NCBI GenBank assembly: GCA_964388085.1
Contig: CAYLZW010000332.1
Span: 1-6,094, forward strand
From: CAYLZW01 sp964388085
GTDB taxonomy: Bacteria; Myxococcota; UBA727; CAYLZW01
DNA: 6,094 nt
Direction of reading: 5' to 3'
The notes beneath the pieces are model-generated. The model did not search any database, was not told the origin of the DNA, and saw nothing but the letters and a program-made list of their open reading frames with translations. Shown one piece after another: positions 1 to 5,463 of the stretch (its first letter is position 1; each line of letters begins with the position of its first letter). A program made the translations under genes and the position numbers.

Positions 1-391
1 CGGCGGTCATCTGCCCGTACATCATGAGCCCGGCCTTCTCTAGCTCGGCGACGTGCTCCCACGTCGCCCAGCGCCCGACCAGGTTCGAGTTGGCGATGAG
101 CACGCGCGGCGCGTCGGCGTGGGTCCGCAGCACGCCGACGGGCTTGCCCGACTGCACGAGCAGGGTCTCCTCGTCGCCGAGGCCCCGCAGCGCGCGCACG
201 ATGTCGTCGAAGGCCTGCCAACTGCGCGCCGCGCGCCCCCGGCCGCCGTAGACCACGAGGTCGTCGGGCCGCTCGGCCACGTCGGGGTCGAGGTTGTTCA
301 TGAGCATGCGCAGGCAGGCCTCCTGGACCCAGCCCTTGCATGAGATCTCCGTGCCGCGAGGAGCCCGAACCACGCGCGCGCCAGCCGTCAT
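1..391 (-). CDS. hutU: Urocanate hydratase (urocanase), N-terminal 130 residues; 3' end lies beyond the window
   Basis: Urocanase converts urocanate to 4-imidazolone-5-propionate, the second step of histidine degradation, in the cytoplasm with tightly bound NAD+. The frame is open from 391 down to 1 and covers about a quarter of the usual ~550 residues. The stretch is nearly textbook for the family: RAPRGTEI near residue 9, ALRMLMNNLDP-like LRMLMNNLDPDVAE, then DDLVVYGGRGRAAR, DDETLLVQSGKPVGV-like LLVQSGKPVGV, PRVLIANSNLVGRWATWEH and finally MMYGQMTA. The ATG at 391 was chosen because GGAGG (397-401) sits 5 nt before it; an in-frame ATG at 403 would put that ribosome site inside the gene. A response-regulator gene lies 42 bp upstream on the same strand, so the two may be cotranscribed. 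Other hut genes, if linked, must lie to the left. The identification is secure from motifs recalled for the family; the active-site region is not in the window. Confidence 0.95.
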   Translation of the reverse strand, partial: MTAGARVVRAPRGTEISCKGWVQEACLRMLMNNLDPDVAERPDDLVVYGGRGRAARSWQAFDDIVRALRGLGDEETLLVQSGKPVGVLRTHADAPRVLIANSNLVGRWATWEHVAELEKAGLMMYGQMTA

Positions 392-394
392 GCT

Positions 395-401
395 CTCCTC
401 C
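395..401 (-). promoter_or_regulatory. Ribosome binding site that decides the hutU start
   Basis: On the minus strand GGAGGAG precedes the ATG at 391, with 5 nt between GGAGG and the start codon. It overlaps the G of an alternative ATG at 403, so the downstream ATG is the better start. Confidence 0.7.
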
Positions 402-405
402 ATGC

Positions 406-423
406 GAGAGCCCGCGAGCTCTC
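406..423 (-). other. Small inverted repeat in the gap between the response regulator and hutU
   Basis: GAGAGC (406-411) and GCTCTC (418-423) are perfect complements around a 6-nt loop, just upstream of the hutU ribosome site. There is no T-run after it on the minus strand, so it does not look like an intrinsic terminator and readthrough into hutU is plausible. With a 6-bp stem in GC-rich DNA it could be chance; it is noted because the gap is only 42 bp. Confidence 0.25.
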
Positions 424-433
424 TAGCCTCTGC

Positions 434-817
434 TCAGGGCTGTCCCGGAGCCATCCGCTCGTACACGGCATAGAGGCAATCGACGACCCCCGTATAGCCG
501 TCCAGCGTCGACAGGCACTCATCGGCGCCGCACTCGCTGCGCAAACGCTCGAGGCTTTCCCTGGGCATGGCGCAGGTGAGCACGATGGGGATCTCGGGGA
601 ACATGTCCTTCACGCGCCGCGCGATCTCGACGCCGGACTCTCCGCGCATGGCGGCGTCGATGATGACGGAGGACGGACGCCACCAGGTGAGCGCCTTCTC
701 GAACGACTCGATGTCCGCCACCGTCTCTGCGTCGAAGCCCGCCCCCGCGAGCAGGTGCTTCAGCACCTCGCGATCGAGGCGGTTATCGTCGAGCACCAGG
801 ACCTTGTAGGCGACCAA
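434..817 (-). CDS. Receiver-only (CheY/Spo0F-like) response regulator lacking the conserved lysine
   Basis: A 127-residue protein made of one receiver (REC) domain and no output domain, so it would act by protein contact or as a phosphorelay intermediate in the cytoplasm. Visible family residues are the acidic pair D10-D11 in VLVLDDN, the phosphoacceptor D54 in VIIDAAMRGESG, and the switch threonine T81 in IPIVLTCAM. The conserved lysine of the GA..(x)5..KP motif is replaced: GADECLSTLDG has T104 at that place. A change here usually affects phosphorylation-driven activation, so signalling may be altered. The start is a TTG at 817, supported by AAGGGAG (824-830) 6 nt upstream; no ATG or GTG is available near the N-terminus and the protein begins right at the first beta strand. 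hutU follows 42 bp downstream. No histidine kinase is in the window, so the partner is unknown. The fold is very likely; the pathway is not known. Confidence 0.9.
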   Translation of the reverse strand: MVAYKVLVLDDNRLDREVLKHLLAGAGFDAETVADIESFEKALTWWRPSSVIIDAAMRGESGVEIARRVKDMFPEIPIVLTCAMPRESLERLRSECGADECLSTLDGYTGVVDCLYAVYERMAPGQP

Positions 818-823
818 GCCGCG

Positions 824-830
824 CTCCCTT
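824..830 (-). promoter_or_regulatory. Ribosome binding site supporting a TTG start
   Basis: AAGGGAG on the minus strand lies 6 nt before the TTG at 817 and is the reason for accepting this rare start codon for the receiver protein. The remaining divergent gap (818-963) must hold promoters for both flanking genes, but no convincing -35/-10 or sigma-54 pair was seen. Confidence 0.6.
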
Positions 831-950
831 GCCGCCCGAAGGCCGCCGTCGCCTTGGATAGCGGGCGTGGCGCCAAAAGGGCAACGTGGGGACGCCTTGC
901 GCCTCGCGCCAGAACACGCGATTTGTGCGGCGTTCGCTCGCGTCTTCGCG

Positions 951-956
951 AAGGAG
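951..956 (+). promoter_or_regulatory. Ribosome binding site that decides a GTG start
   Basis: AAGGAG stands 7 nt before the GTG at 964. It places the Trm112-like start there and not at the in-frame ATG at 886, which would add 26 residues (Arg/Ser-rich) without family resemblance. Confidence 0.8.
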
Positions 957-963
957 TGTGCCC

Positions 964-1227
964 GTGGCCGTCGATGACTTCCTGCTCGAGATCCTGGTGT
1001 GCCCCGAGACCAAGGCGAAGGTGAAGCTCGCCGACGACGACACCGTGGGCCAGCTGAACGAGCTCGTGAAGAAGGGCAAGCTGAACAACCGCGCGGGCGA
1101 GGCCATCAAGGAGCGCATGGAGACCGCGCTCGTGCGCGACGACGGCCGCTTCGCCTACCCGGTGCGCGACGACATCCCGGTGATGCTCATCGACGAGGGC
1201 ATCCCGCTCGATCAGTTGAGCAAGTAG
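964..1227 (+). CDS. Trm112-like / UPF0434 (YcaR-type) small protein with lost zinc cysteines
   Basis: An 87-residue protein. The N-terminus (FLLEILVCPETKAKVKL, residues 6-22) and the C-terminus (GRFAYPVRDDIPVMLIDEG, residues 61-79) match the two halves of the Trm112-like family, whose members are small zinc-ribbon proteins; in eukaryotes and archaea Trm112 activates methyltransferases, while the role of the bacterial form is poorly defined. The usual pattern is CPxC early and a second cysteine pair before YPIRDGIPVML. Here only C13 remains: T16 stands where the second cysteine is expected, and the later pair is absent (VRDDGRFAYP). A charged, probably helical insert of about 30 residues (roughly 27-56) lies between the halves and makes it longer than the ~60-residue YcaR type. 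The GTG start is set by AAGGAG 7 nt upstream. It is divergent from the response regulator and convergent with the WD40 lipoprotein gene. Family assignment is good; function is not established. Confidence 0.85.
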   Translation: MAVDDFLLEILVCPETKAKVKLADDDTVGQLNELVKKGKLNNRAGEAIKERMETALVRDDGRFAYPVRDDIPVMLIDEGIPLDQLSK

Positions 1228-1237
1228 AACAAAAGTC

Positions 1238-1309
1238 TCGCGCCAAGCCGCCAAGCCGCCCAGGAGAACATGTTTGTGTTTCCCTTGGTGGCTTGGCGGC
1301 TTGGCGCGA
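1238..1309. repeat. Strong inverted repeat between convergent genes; repeat element and/or bidirectional terminator
   Basis: The 20 bases at 1238-1257 (TCGCGCCAAGCCGCCAAGCC) are the perfect reverse complement of 1290-1309. Allowing one G-U pair and one mismatch, the stem continues inward to 1264/1283, leaving an 18-nt loop (1265-1282). Each arm also contains a direct octamer repeat (CGCCAAGC twice, then CGCC). It sits 10 bp after the stop of the Trm112-like gene and 24 bp from the stop of the oppositely oriented WD40 gene, where a shared terminator is expected. There is no proper T-run on either side; AAAA at 1231-1234 upstream would give a short U stretch in the minus-strand transcript. Repeats of the CTTGGCGGCTTGGCG type are, from memory, common between genes in several GC-rich phyla, so this may be a dispersed palindromic repeat used as a transcript end. 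Confidence 0.8.
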
Positions 1310-1333
1310 AATTCTTGCCCTTGCTGTCGTCGC

Positions 1334-3130
1334 TCAGTTGGCCTGTGACACCGCCCTTGCGCCTGACGTCGTCGTCGGGTCTTCGAACACCACGGGGTAG
1401 ATCAGCAGGGCAGGGTCGCTGTGGCCTTCGCCGATGGGGTTCGTCGGCGTCCAGGCGGCCGCCGCCAGGAAGCGTCCGTCGGGGGAGAAGCGCACGCGGC
1501 GGAGCAGCCAGGCGAGCTCGCGCTCGGTGATCTGCTTGCCGCTCTCGACGTCGAACACGAGGAAGCGCTTGTCCCAGCCGCCGCTGACGACGGTCTTGCC
1601 GTCGGGAGAGATGGCGGCCGTGACCGTGAAGCCCTCGTGACCGATGAGGCGGCGGCCGAGCTCCCACTTGGCGAGATCGACGATGACGGCGCCGCTCGCG
1701 GGCGAGGGAGGCGGATAGATGCCGTCCTTCTCCGCCTGGTAGAGGTCGGGGTTTCGCTCGGCGCGCGCGTGGCTGTAGGCGACCACGGCGCGGCGCGCGC
1801 GGCCGTCCACGTCGACGTCGGTGCCCGGGCCGGGCAGCGAGAGCCGGCGCTGCTCCACGAGCACGAGGGAGCCGGGCAACGGCAGCGCAGGCTCGACGGG
1901 CGCAGGCTCGACGGGCGCAGGCTCGACGGGCGCGGCCGCGGCCGGGGGCGCCAGGGCAGGGGCTCCCTCGACGGGGGGCGGCGCTGTCTCGACGGGCGCA
2001 GGCGCCGGAGCGGCTTTCGGGATCGCGCCAGCGCTCGTCCCGAGAGACTTCACGAGGGTCTCGCCCGCGGCGAAGTCGTCGCCGAAGGTCGCGCGCACGT
2101 GCGCCGGGCGGCCGAGCACGAGCTCCGCGCCCTCGGGGACGCACTCGTCGCACACCGCCGCGAGCTGCGGGCCGAAGCTCAGGTAGCGCACCTGCAGGTC
2201 GCCGAGCTCGACGGCGGGGCGGGGCTGGGGCCCGAGCGGGGTGACGACGATGAGCGGCTCTGCGTCCAGCGCCGGCTTGAGGCCGAGCCGCGCGACGGCC
2301 GCGGTGGAGATGGCGTGGCTCGGCTGGCGGAGGTCGCGCACCGTCGTCACGGCCTTGACGCCGTCGAGGTGCGCGAGGAACGCGAGCGCGCTGCCCTCGA
2401 GCTTCGTCGACGGCACGGAGAAGACCTCGGGCGCGCCCGGCTCGATGCGGCTCTCGACGAGGGTGCCGTCGAACGACGTGGTCAGGAGCCGCCGGTCGTC
2501 CAGGAAGGCCACGCCCTGGACCTCGTCCTTGTGCGGGTGGGCCTCGCCGCGGAAGGCCAGCGTGACGGCGTCGAGCAGCAGCACGCGCCCGTCCGCGCTG
2601 CCGAGGGCGAGCAGCGTCTCCGAGGGGTTCACCGCGACGCGCAAGAGCGGCTGGCCGTAGATGAGCTCGCCCGCGGCGGCGCCGTCGCTGGCGCGAAAGC
2701 GGCGCACGATGCCCTGCCGGCTCGGCGTCACGACGAAGCGGCCGGCCGCGCCGCGCTCCAGGAAGACGACGTCTTCCACGTCATAGCGGTGGTGGTTCAC
2801 CGGTGTGCGAAAACGCTCCGCGGCCGGGTCCACGGTGCTGACGGTCAGCTCCATGTCCGTCGTCACGTGGTGCACGAAGGCGACCTCGCTCGAGGCGTCG
2901 TCGAAGGCCACGGCGTAGACGAAGTCCTTGTCGTTCAGCACCTCGGGCTCGCCGAGACCGAGCGCGCGTCCGCTCACGTAGTCTGCGTCCGGTGACGACG
3001 CGATCAGCGCCTCGACGTCGACGGTGTTCTTGAGCGGCGCCTGACAGCCCACGAGCGCGAGCAGCGGCGCGAACAGAAGGGGAAGTGCGGCGCGGCTACA
3101 GCGGCGGGCGAACCGGAGATCGAAGGCCAT
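1334..3130 (-). CDS. WD40-repeat lipoprotein with a Pro/Ala linker and a degenerate retropepsin-like segment
   Basis: A 598-residue protein. The N-terminus has arginines (R6, R9, R10, R13), a hydrophobic stretch and a lipobox LVGC with C29 as the lipidated cysteine, so it is probably anchored to a membrane outside the cytoplasm. Beta-propeller-like blades can be seen at about 69-90, 118-148, 161-190 and 199-228 (for example VNPSETLLALGSADGRVLLLD), and again at 497-528 (GHEGFTVTAAISPDGKTV... GGWDKRFLVFD) and 541-580. They are split by a middle region. Residues 252-345 resemble a retropepsin-like domain: LDGVKAVTTVRDLRQPSHAIS, then ARLGLKP, then LVLGRPAH, but the catalytic DTG reads DLR. Residues 372-420 form a Pro/Ala/Glu linker with three PVEPA units. 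A CDEC motif (327-330) is the only close cysteine pair. The ATG at 3130 gives a good signal peptide, although no clear Shine-Dalgarno precedes it. It probably serves as a protein-binding scaffold; no catalytic role can be seen. The WD40 and lipoprotein calls are firm, the protease-like call is tentative. Confidence 0.85.
   Translation of the reverse strand: MAFDLRFARRCSRAALPLLFAPLLALVGCQAPLKNTVDVEALIASSPDADYVSGRALGLGEPEVLNDKDFVYAVAFDDASSEVAFVHHVTTDMELTVSTVDPAAERFRTPVNHHRYDVEDVVFLERGAAGRFVVTPSRQGIVRRFRASDGAAAGELIYGQPLLRVAVNPSETLLALGSADGRVLLLDAVTLAFRGEAHPHKDEVQGVAFLDDRRLLTTSFDGTLVESRIEPGAPEVFSVPSTKLEGSALAFLAHLDGVKAVTTVRDLRQPSHAISTAAVARLGLKPALDAEPLIVVTPLGPQPRPAVELGDLQVRYLSFGPQLAAVCDECVPEGAELVLGRPAHVRATFGDDFAAGETLVKSLGTSAGAIPKAAPAPAPVETAPPPVEGAPALAPPAAAAPVEPAPVEPAPVEPALPLPGSLVLVEQRRLSLPGPGTDVDVDGRARRAVVAYSHARAERNPDLYQAEKDGIYPPPSPASGAVIVDLAKWELGRRLIGHEGFTVTAAISPDGKTVVSGGWDKRFLVFDVESGKQITERELAWLLRRVRFSPDGRFLAAAAWTPTNPIGEGHSDPALLIYPVVFEDPTTTSGARAVSQAN
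1885..1929. repeat. Three exact tandem copies of a 15-bp unit inside the WD40 lipoprotein gene
   Basis: The unit GCGCAGGCTCGACGG occurs at 1885-1899, 1900-1914 and 1915-1929 without a difference, and a partial relative follows near 1989-2003. The unit is a multiple of three, so the repeat encodes PVEPA units in the linker (about residues 401-415) and can change copy number without breaking the frame. Exact identity suggests recent slippage or duplication. Confidence 0.9.
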
Positions 3131-3194
3131 GAGCGTCGCGTAGCGCCTGGCACCTCACGGCTCAACCGCTCGCGGGCACGCGGCGCTGGGACGA

Positions 3195-3222
3195 GCGCCC
3201 CCTCGGCTCGAGGAGCGGGCGC
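3195..3222. other. Bulged inverted repeat in the divergent gap 3131-3290
   Basis: GCGCCC (3195-3200) pairs with GGGCGC (3217-3222), and the adjoining CCTCG (3201-3205) pairs with CGAGG (3209-3213) around a GCT loop, giving 11 paired bases with a 3-nt bulge. It lies between the divergent starts of the WD40 gene (3130) and the 223-aa gene (3291), so it could be an operator or a leader structure. No -35/-10 pair was recognised in this gap. High GC makes such structures fairly likely by chance. Confidence 0.3.
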
Positions 3223-3279
3223 GGCCTCGGGGTGTCTCGCGCGTGACGGGGCGCAACAGGCCGGTGCTATGAGGAGGGC

Positions 3280-3286
3280 GGAGGAG
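3280..3286 (+). promoter_or_regulatory. Ribosome binding site supporting a TTG start
   Basis: GGAGGAG precedes the TTG at 3291, with 6 nt between GGAGG and the start. An in-frame TGA at 3270 and the lack of ATG or GTG in the first codons leave this TTG as the only start that keeps the N-terminus. Confidence 0.65.
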
Positions 3287-3290
3287 CGCT

Positions 3291-3962
3291 TTGGCGGCCC
3301 ACGAAGTCCCTATCGGCATCGTTCTCCCCGATCTCGGCGCCTACCAGCGCCTGGTGCACGCGATCTCCGAGGCGCCCTACGTCGCCGAGACGGAGTTCAC
3401 GTACGGCGCCCCCCTCTACAAGGCGACCGCCGGCATCACCTGTGCCCTGAAGGACGCGCGCACCGCGCTCGACAAGTTCGACGTCTATTTCGAGCACGGC
3501 ATCCTCGACGAGGAGACCCGCGTGCAGCTGGCGGCCGCGTTCCGCCAGCGCTACCTGCGCGCGAACCCGCGCAGCGAGGGCAGCGACGTGTTCGCGGCCT
3601 CGGCCGACGTGCTGCAGTTCCGCTTCGAGCTGCGGCAGCCGGCGATCATCGAGGGCGGCTCCGAGGCGCTGTGGGTGACCGAGTCGCTGCCCCACGACAA
3701 GGACGTCATGGACGCGCTCAAGCAGGGCGACACCGTCGACCGGCGTCACCTGCGCGGCAACGTGAAGCTGTTCCTCGACCACGTGCACAACCGCCGGCGC
3801 CGGGAGCTGCCGGAGGTGCAAGAGGTGATGACCGGCGCGCGCGCCAGAGACCCCGTCGTCGTCGAGCTGATGACGGACGGCGCCGTGCCCGGCCTGTTTG
3901 GTCACCTGCTCGCGCCGCTCGTGCATCCGCTCGAGGGCGCGCTGGTGATGCTCCCGGGGTAG
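3291..3962 (+). CDS. Unrecognised 223-residue cytoplasmic protein
   Basis: I do not recognise this protein. The codon pattern (strong third-position GC) and ribosome site mark this frame as the coding one, against long open frames on both strands here. It begins with a TTG at 3291. No signal peptide or membrane segment is visible, and there is a single cysteine (C51). The N-terminal part (VPIGIVLPDLGAYQRLVHAIS, residues 6-26) looks like a beta-strand followed by a helix; a helical middle part follows (55-95), then mixed strands (102-132). A basic stretch NRRRRE at 167-172 suggests a nucleic acid or acidic partner, but that is weak evidence. The C-terminus is hydrophobic (GLFGHLLAPLVHPLEGALVMLPG region, split by prolines) and is too short to call a membrane span. 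It is divergent from the WD40 gene and convergent with the OBAP-like pair, with only 4 bp between stop codons. No function is proposed. Confidence 0.75.
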   Translation: MAAHEVPIGIVLPDLGAYQRLVHAISEAPYVAETEFTYGAPLYKATAGITCALKDARTALDKFDVYFEHGILDEETRVQLAAAFRQRYLRANPRSEGSDVFAASADVLQFRFELRQPAIIEGGSEALWVTESLPHDKDVMDALKQGDTVDRRHLRGNVKLFLDHVHNRRRRELPEVQEVMTGARARDPVVVELMTDGAVPGLFGHLLAPLVHPLEGALVMLPG

Positions 3963-3966
3963 CGGG

Positions 3967-4692
3967 CTACTCGGCGTCCCCCACCGCGTGGACGTCTTTG
4001 ACGCCGGGGTAGGGCCGCTGCAGCTCGCCGAACGAGCGCGTGAGGAGGTCGACGCCCTCCTGCGGCCGCGCCTCCGGGATGAGCTCCTCGCGCTCTCGAC
4101 GCTTCTGATCGATGCTGATGTCGAGCCGCTTGTTGCGCTGGCGCTCGAGGGTGGCGTCGAGCTGCCCGTCCTGGTTGAACGACCACATGAGGTGCGCGCC
4201 GCCGACGGGCAAGGTGGCCCCGGGCGCCGCCGTGTGCACGCCGATGTCCCACAGGTGCCAGGTCTTGCCGTAGCTGTTGAGCAGCAGCTTCACGAGCGCC
4301 TTCTCGGCGGCCACCGGGAGGCCCGGCGCGACCAGCTGCCCCGCCAGGAGCTCGTAGTTGTGCGGGTGCCAGAGCGCGCGCTCGTCGTCGGGCAGGCCCG
4401 CGAACAGGCGCTCCGAGACGATGTACTCGACGCCGACGAGGTTCGCGTCCGCGCCCTCCCCGTCGAAGATCAAGCACTGCAAGAGGTCCGCGCTGAGCTG
4501 CTTGCAGAAGTGATGCGCCTCCATCTGCTTGTGCGGCACCTCCTTGGCGCAGTGAAAGCCGACGACGTAGGCGTCGAAGCCGCGCAGCGCCTTGTGGGTC
4601 TGTAGGCCCTTGGCGCCGGCGGCGAGCAGCACCGAGGCGATGCCTTTGCGCTCGCTCGCCGGTCGAACGGGATCTGTCTGGTCCGCTTTCAC
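3967..4692 (-). CDS. DUF1264 / OBAP-like protein, second paralog of a tandem pair
   Basis: A 241-residue protein of the DUF1264 family, which includes the plant oil-body-associated proteins (OBAP). Family landmarks are VGFHCAK (43-49), EAHHFCKQ (58-65), LLQCLIFD (70-77), VGVEYIVSE (86-94), LWHPHNYEL (107-115), NSYGKTWHLWD (139-149) and LMWSFNQDGQ (168-177). Conserved H and C residues (H47, C48, H60, H61, C63, H109, H111) could suggest a metal or redox site, but I know of no proven reaction. There is no signal peptide or membrane span, so it should be cytoplasmic or peripherally attached. The GTG start at 4692 is chosen because AGGGGAGG (4700-4707) lies 7 nt upstream and because it aligns with its paralog; the frame stays open much further upstream but only as a shadow of that gene. 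GTG overlaps the TGA of the upstream paralog (GTGA), which implies translational coupling. Family is firm; role is inferred from plants only. Confidence 0.9.
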   Translation of the reverse strand: MKADQTDPVRPASERKGIASVLLAAGAKGLQTHKALRGFDAYVVGFHCAKEVPHKQMEAHHFCKQLSADLLQCLIFDGEGADANLVGVEYIVSERLFAGLPDDERALWHPHNYELLAGQLVAPGLPVAAEKALVKLLLNSYGKTWHLWDIGVHTAAPGATLPVGGAHLMWSFNQDGQLDATLERQRNKRLDISIDQKRREREELIPEARPQEGVDLLTRSFGELQRPYPGVKDVHAVGDAE

Positions 4693-5417
4693 CGGCTCGC
4701 CTCCCCTGCGGTCAGAGCGCTCACGTCGACGACGCCGGGCAGCTCCCGGGTCTCGCGCTTCGGAAACGCGGCCGCCAGCACGTCGACGCCGTCCTGCGCG
4801 TGCGCGTGCTCGGCCAGGTCCGCGCGCTGGCGTCGCTTCTCGATGACGTCGACGGCGAAGCGCCAGTTGCGATTCCCCTCGAGGTCGGCGCGCAGCTGCC
4901 CGTCGCGGTTGAACGACCACATGAGGCGCGCCGGGCCCACCGGCACCCCGCGCAGCTCCTCGTCGGCGGACCAGGGATCCCAGAGCTGCCAGCACTTGCC
5001 GTAGCTGTTCAAGAGCAGCGCGAGCAGCGCCTTCTCCGCCGCCGCCGGCAGCGTCGGCGCCACCACCTGACCGGAGAGGATCTCGTGGTTGTGCGGATGC
5101 CAGGACGAGCGCTCGACGCGCGGCAGCGTCGCGTAGAGCCGCTCGGAGATGATGTACTCGACGCCGACGAGCTTGCCGTGCTCGGTGTTGTCGTCGAAGA
5201 GCAGGCACTGCAGAAAGTCTTCGTTCACCTGCTTGCAGAAGTAGTGGACCTCCCGCTGCAGGTTTGGCTCGTCCTTCGCGCAGTGAAAGCCGACGAGGTA
5301 GGCGTCGAAGCCCAGCAGCGCGCGCTTACGCTGCAACAGCTTGGCCCCCGCATCGAGCAGAAGATCACGGATGCCACGACGGGCGGGGCCCGTCGGGTTC
5401 GGCAACTGGTCTGTCAT
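4689..5417 (-). CDS. DUF1264 / OBAP-like protein, first paralog of a tandem pair
   Basis: A 242-residue member of the same family as its downstream neighbour. Motifs in order are VGFHCAK (42-48), EVHYFCKQ (56-63), LQCLLFD (69-75), VGVEYIISE (84-92), SWHPHNHEI (105-113), NSYGKCWQLWD (137-147) and LMWSFNRDGQ (165-174). A hand count over the ungapped core from GFDAY to LWD (112 residues) gives about 67% identity to the other copy, while the N- and C-terminal tails differ. The ATG at 5417 is preferred because the resulting N-terminus matches the paralog in length; the ATG at 5471 would add 18 residues (WRVVWIGAP...) not seen there. The ribosome site is weak (GGGGG about 4 nt upstream). The gene sits 143 bp downstream of the START-domain gene on the same strand and overlaps the next gene by 4 bp. 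Compared with the second copy, H60/H61 become Y59 with only H58 kept. Confidence 0.9.
   Translation of the reverse strand: MTDQLPNPTGPARRGIRDLLLDAGAKLLQRKRALLGFDAYLVGFHCAKDEPNLQREVHYFCKQVNEDFLQCLLFDDNTEHGKLVGVEYIISERLYATLPRVERSSWHPHNHEILSGQVVAPTLPAAAEKALLALLLNSYGKCWQLWDPWSADEELRGVPVGPARLMWSFNRDGQLRADLEGNRNWRFAVDVIEKRRQRADLAEHAHAQDGVDVLAAAFPKRETRELPGVVDVSALTAGEASR
4700..4707 (-). promoter_or_regulatory. Strong internal ribosome binding site for the second OBAP-like gene
   Basis: AGGGGAGG on the minus strand lies inside the last codons of the first paralog, 7 nt before the GTG at 4692. It fixes the start of the second copy and, with the GTGA overlap, points to a single mRNA for both. Confidence 0.75.
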
Positions 5418-5463
5418 TCGGCCCCCGGTTCGTGTTTCGGCGGGGGCGCCAATCCAAACGACG

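Noticed and set aside
886..963. A 26-residue extension of the Trm112-like protein from an ATG at 886
   Set aside because: It has no likeness to the family, no ribosome site, and AAGGAG lies just before the GTG at 964.
760..1254. A 164-residue minus-strand frame across the divergent gap
   Set aside because: It overlaps the Trm112-like gene as antisense and the start of the response regulator in another frame, with no motif or ribosome site support.
1885..1929. A possible CRISPR array or minisatellite outside a gene
   Set aside because: The units are contiguous without spacers and keep the reading frame of the lipoprotein linker.
1421..2995. A 524-residue open frame on the plus strand opposite the WD40 gene
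   Set aside because: It is rich in Arg, Ala, Gly and Asp in a low-complexity way typical of antisense frames in GC-rich genes, has no domain, and the opposite strand has a lipobox and WD40 blades.
3267..3926. A 219-residue open frame on the minus strand opposite the 223-aa gene
   Set aside because: Its composition (His, Val, Arg, Leu, Gln rich) is that of an antisense shadow, and the plus strand has the better ribosome site and codon pattern.
4693..5208. An N-terminal extension of the second OBAP-like gene
   Set aside because: The extension is an Arg/Ala/Gly-rich out-of-frame reading of the first paralog, and a strong ribosome site with GTG at 4692 gives a protein that matches its paralog.
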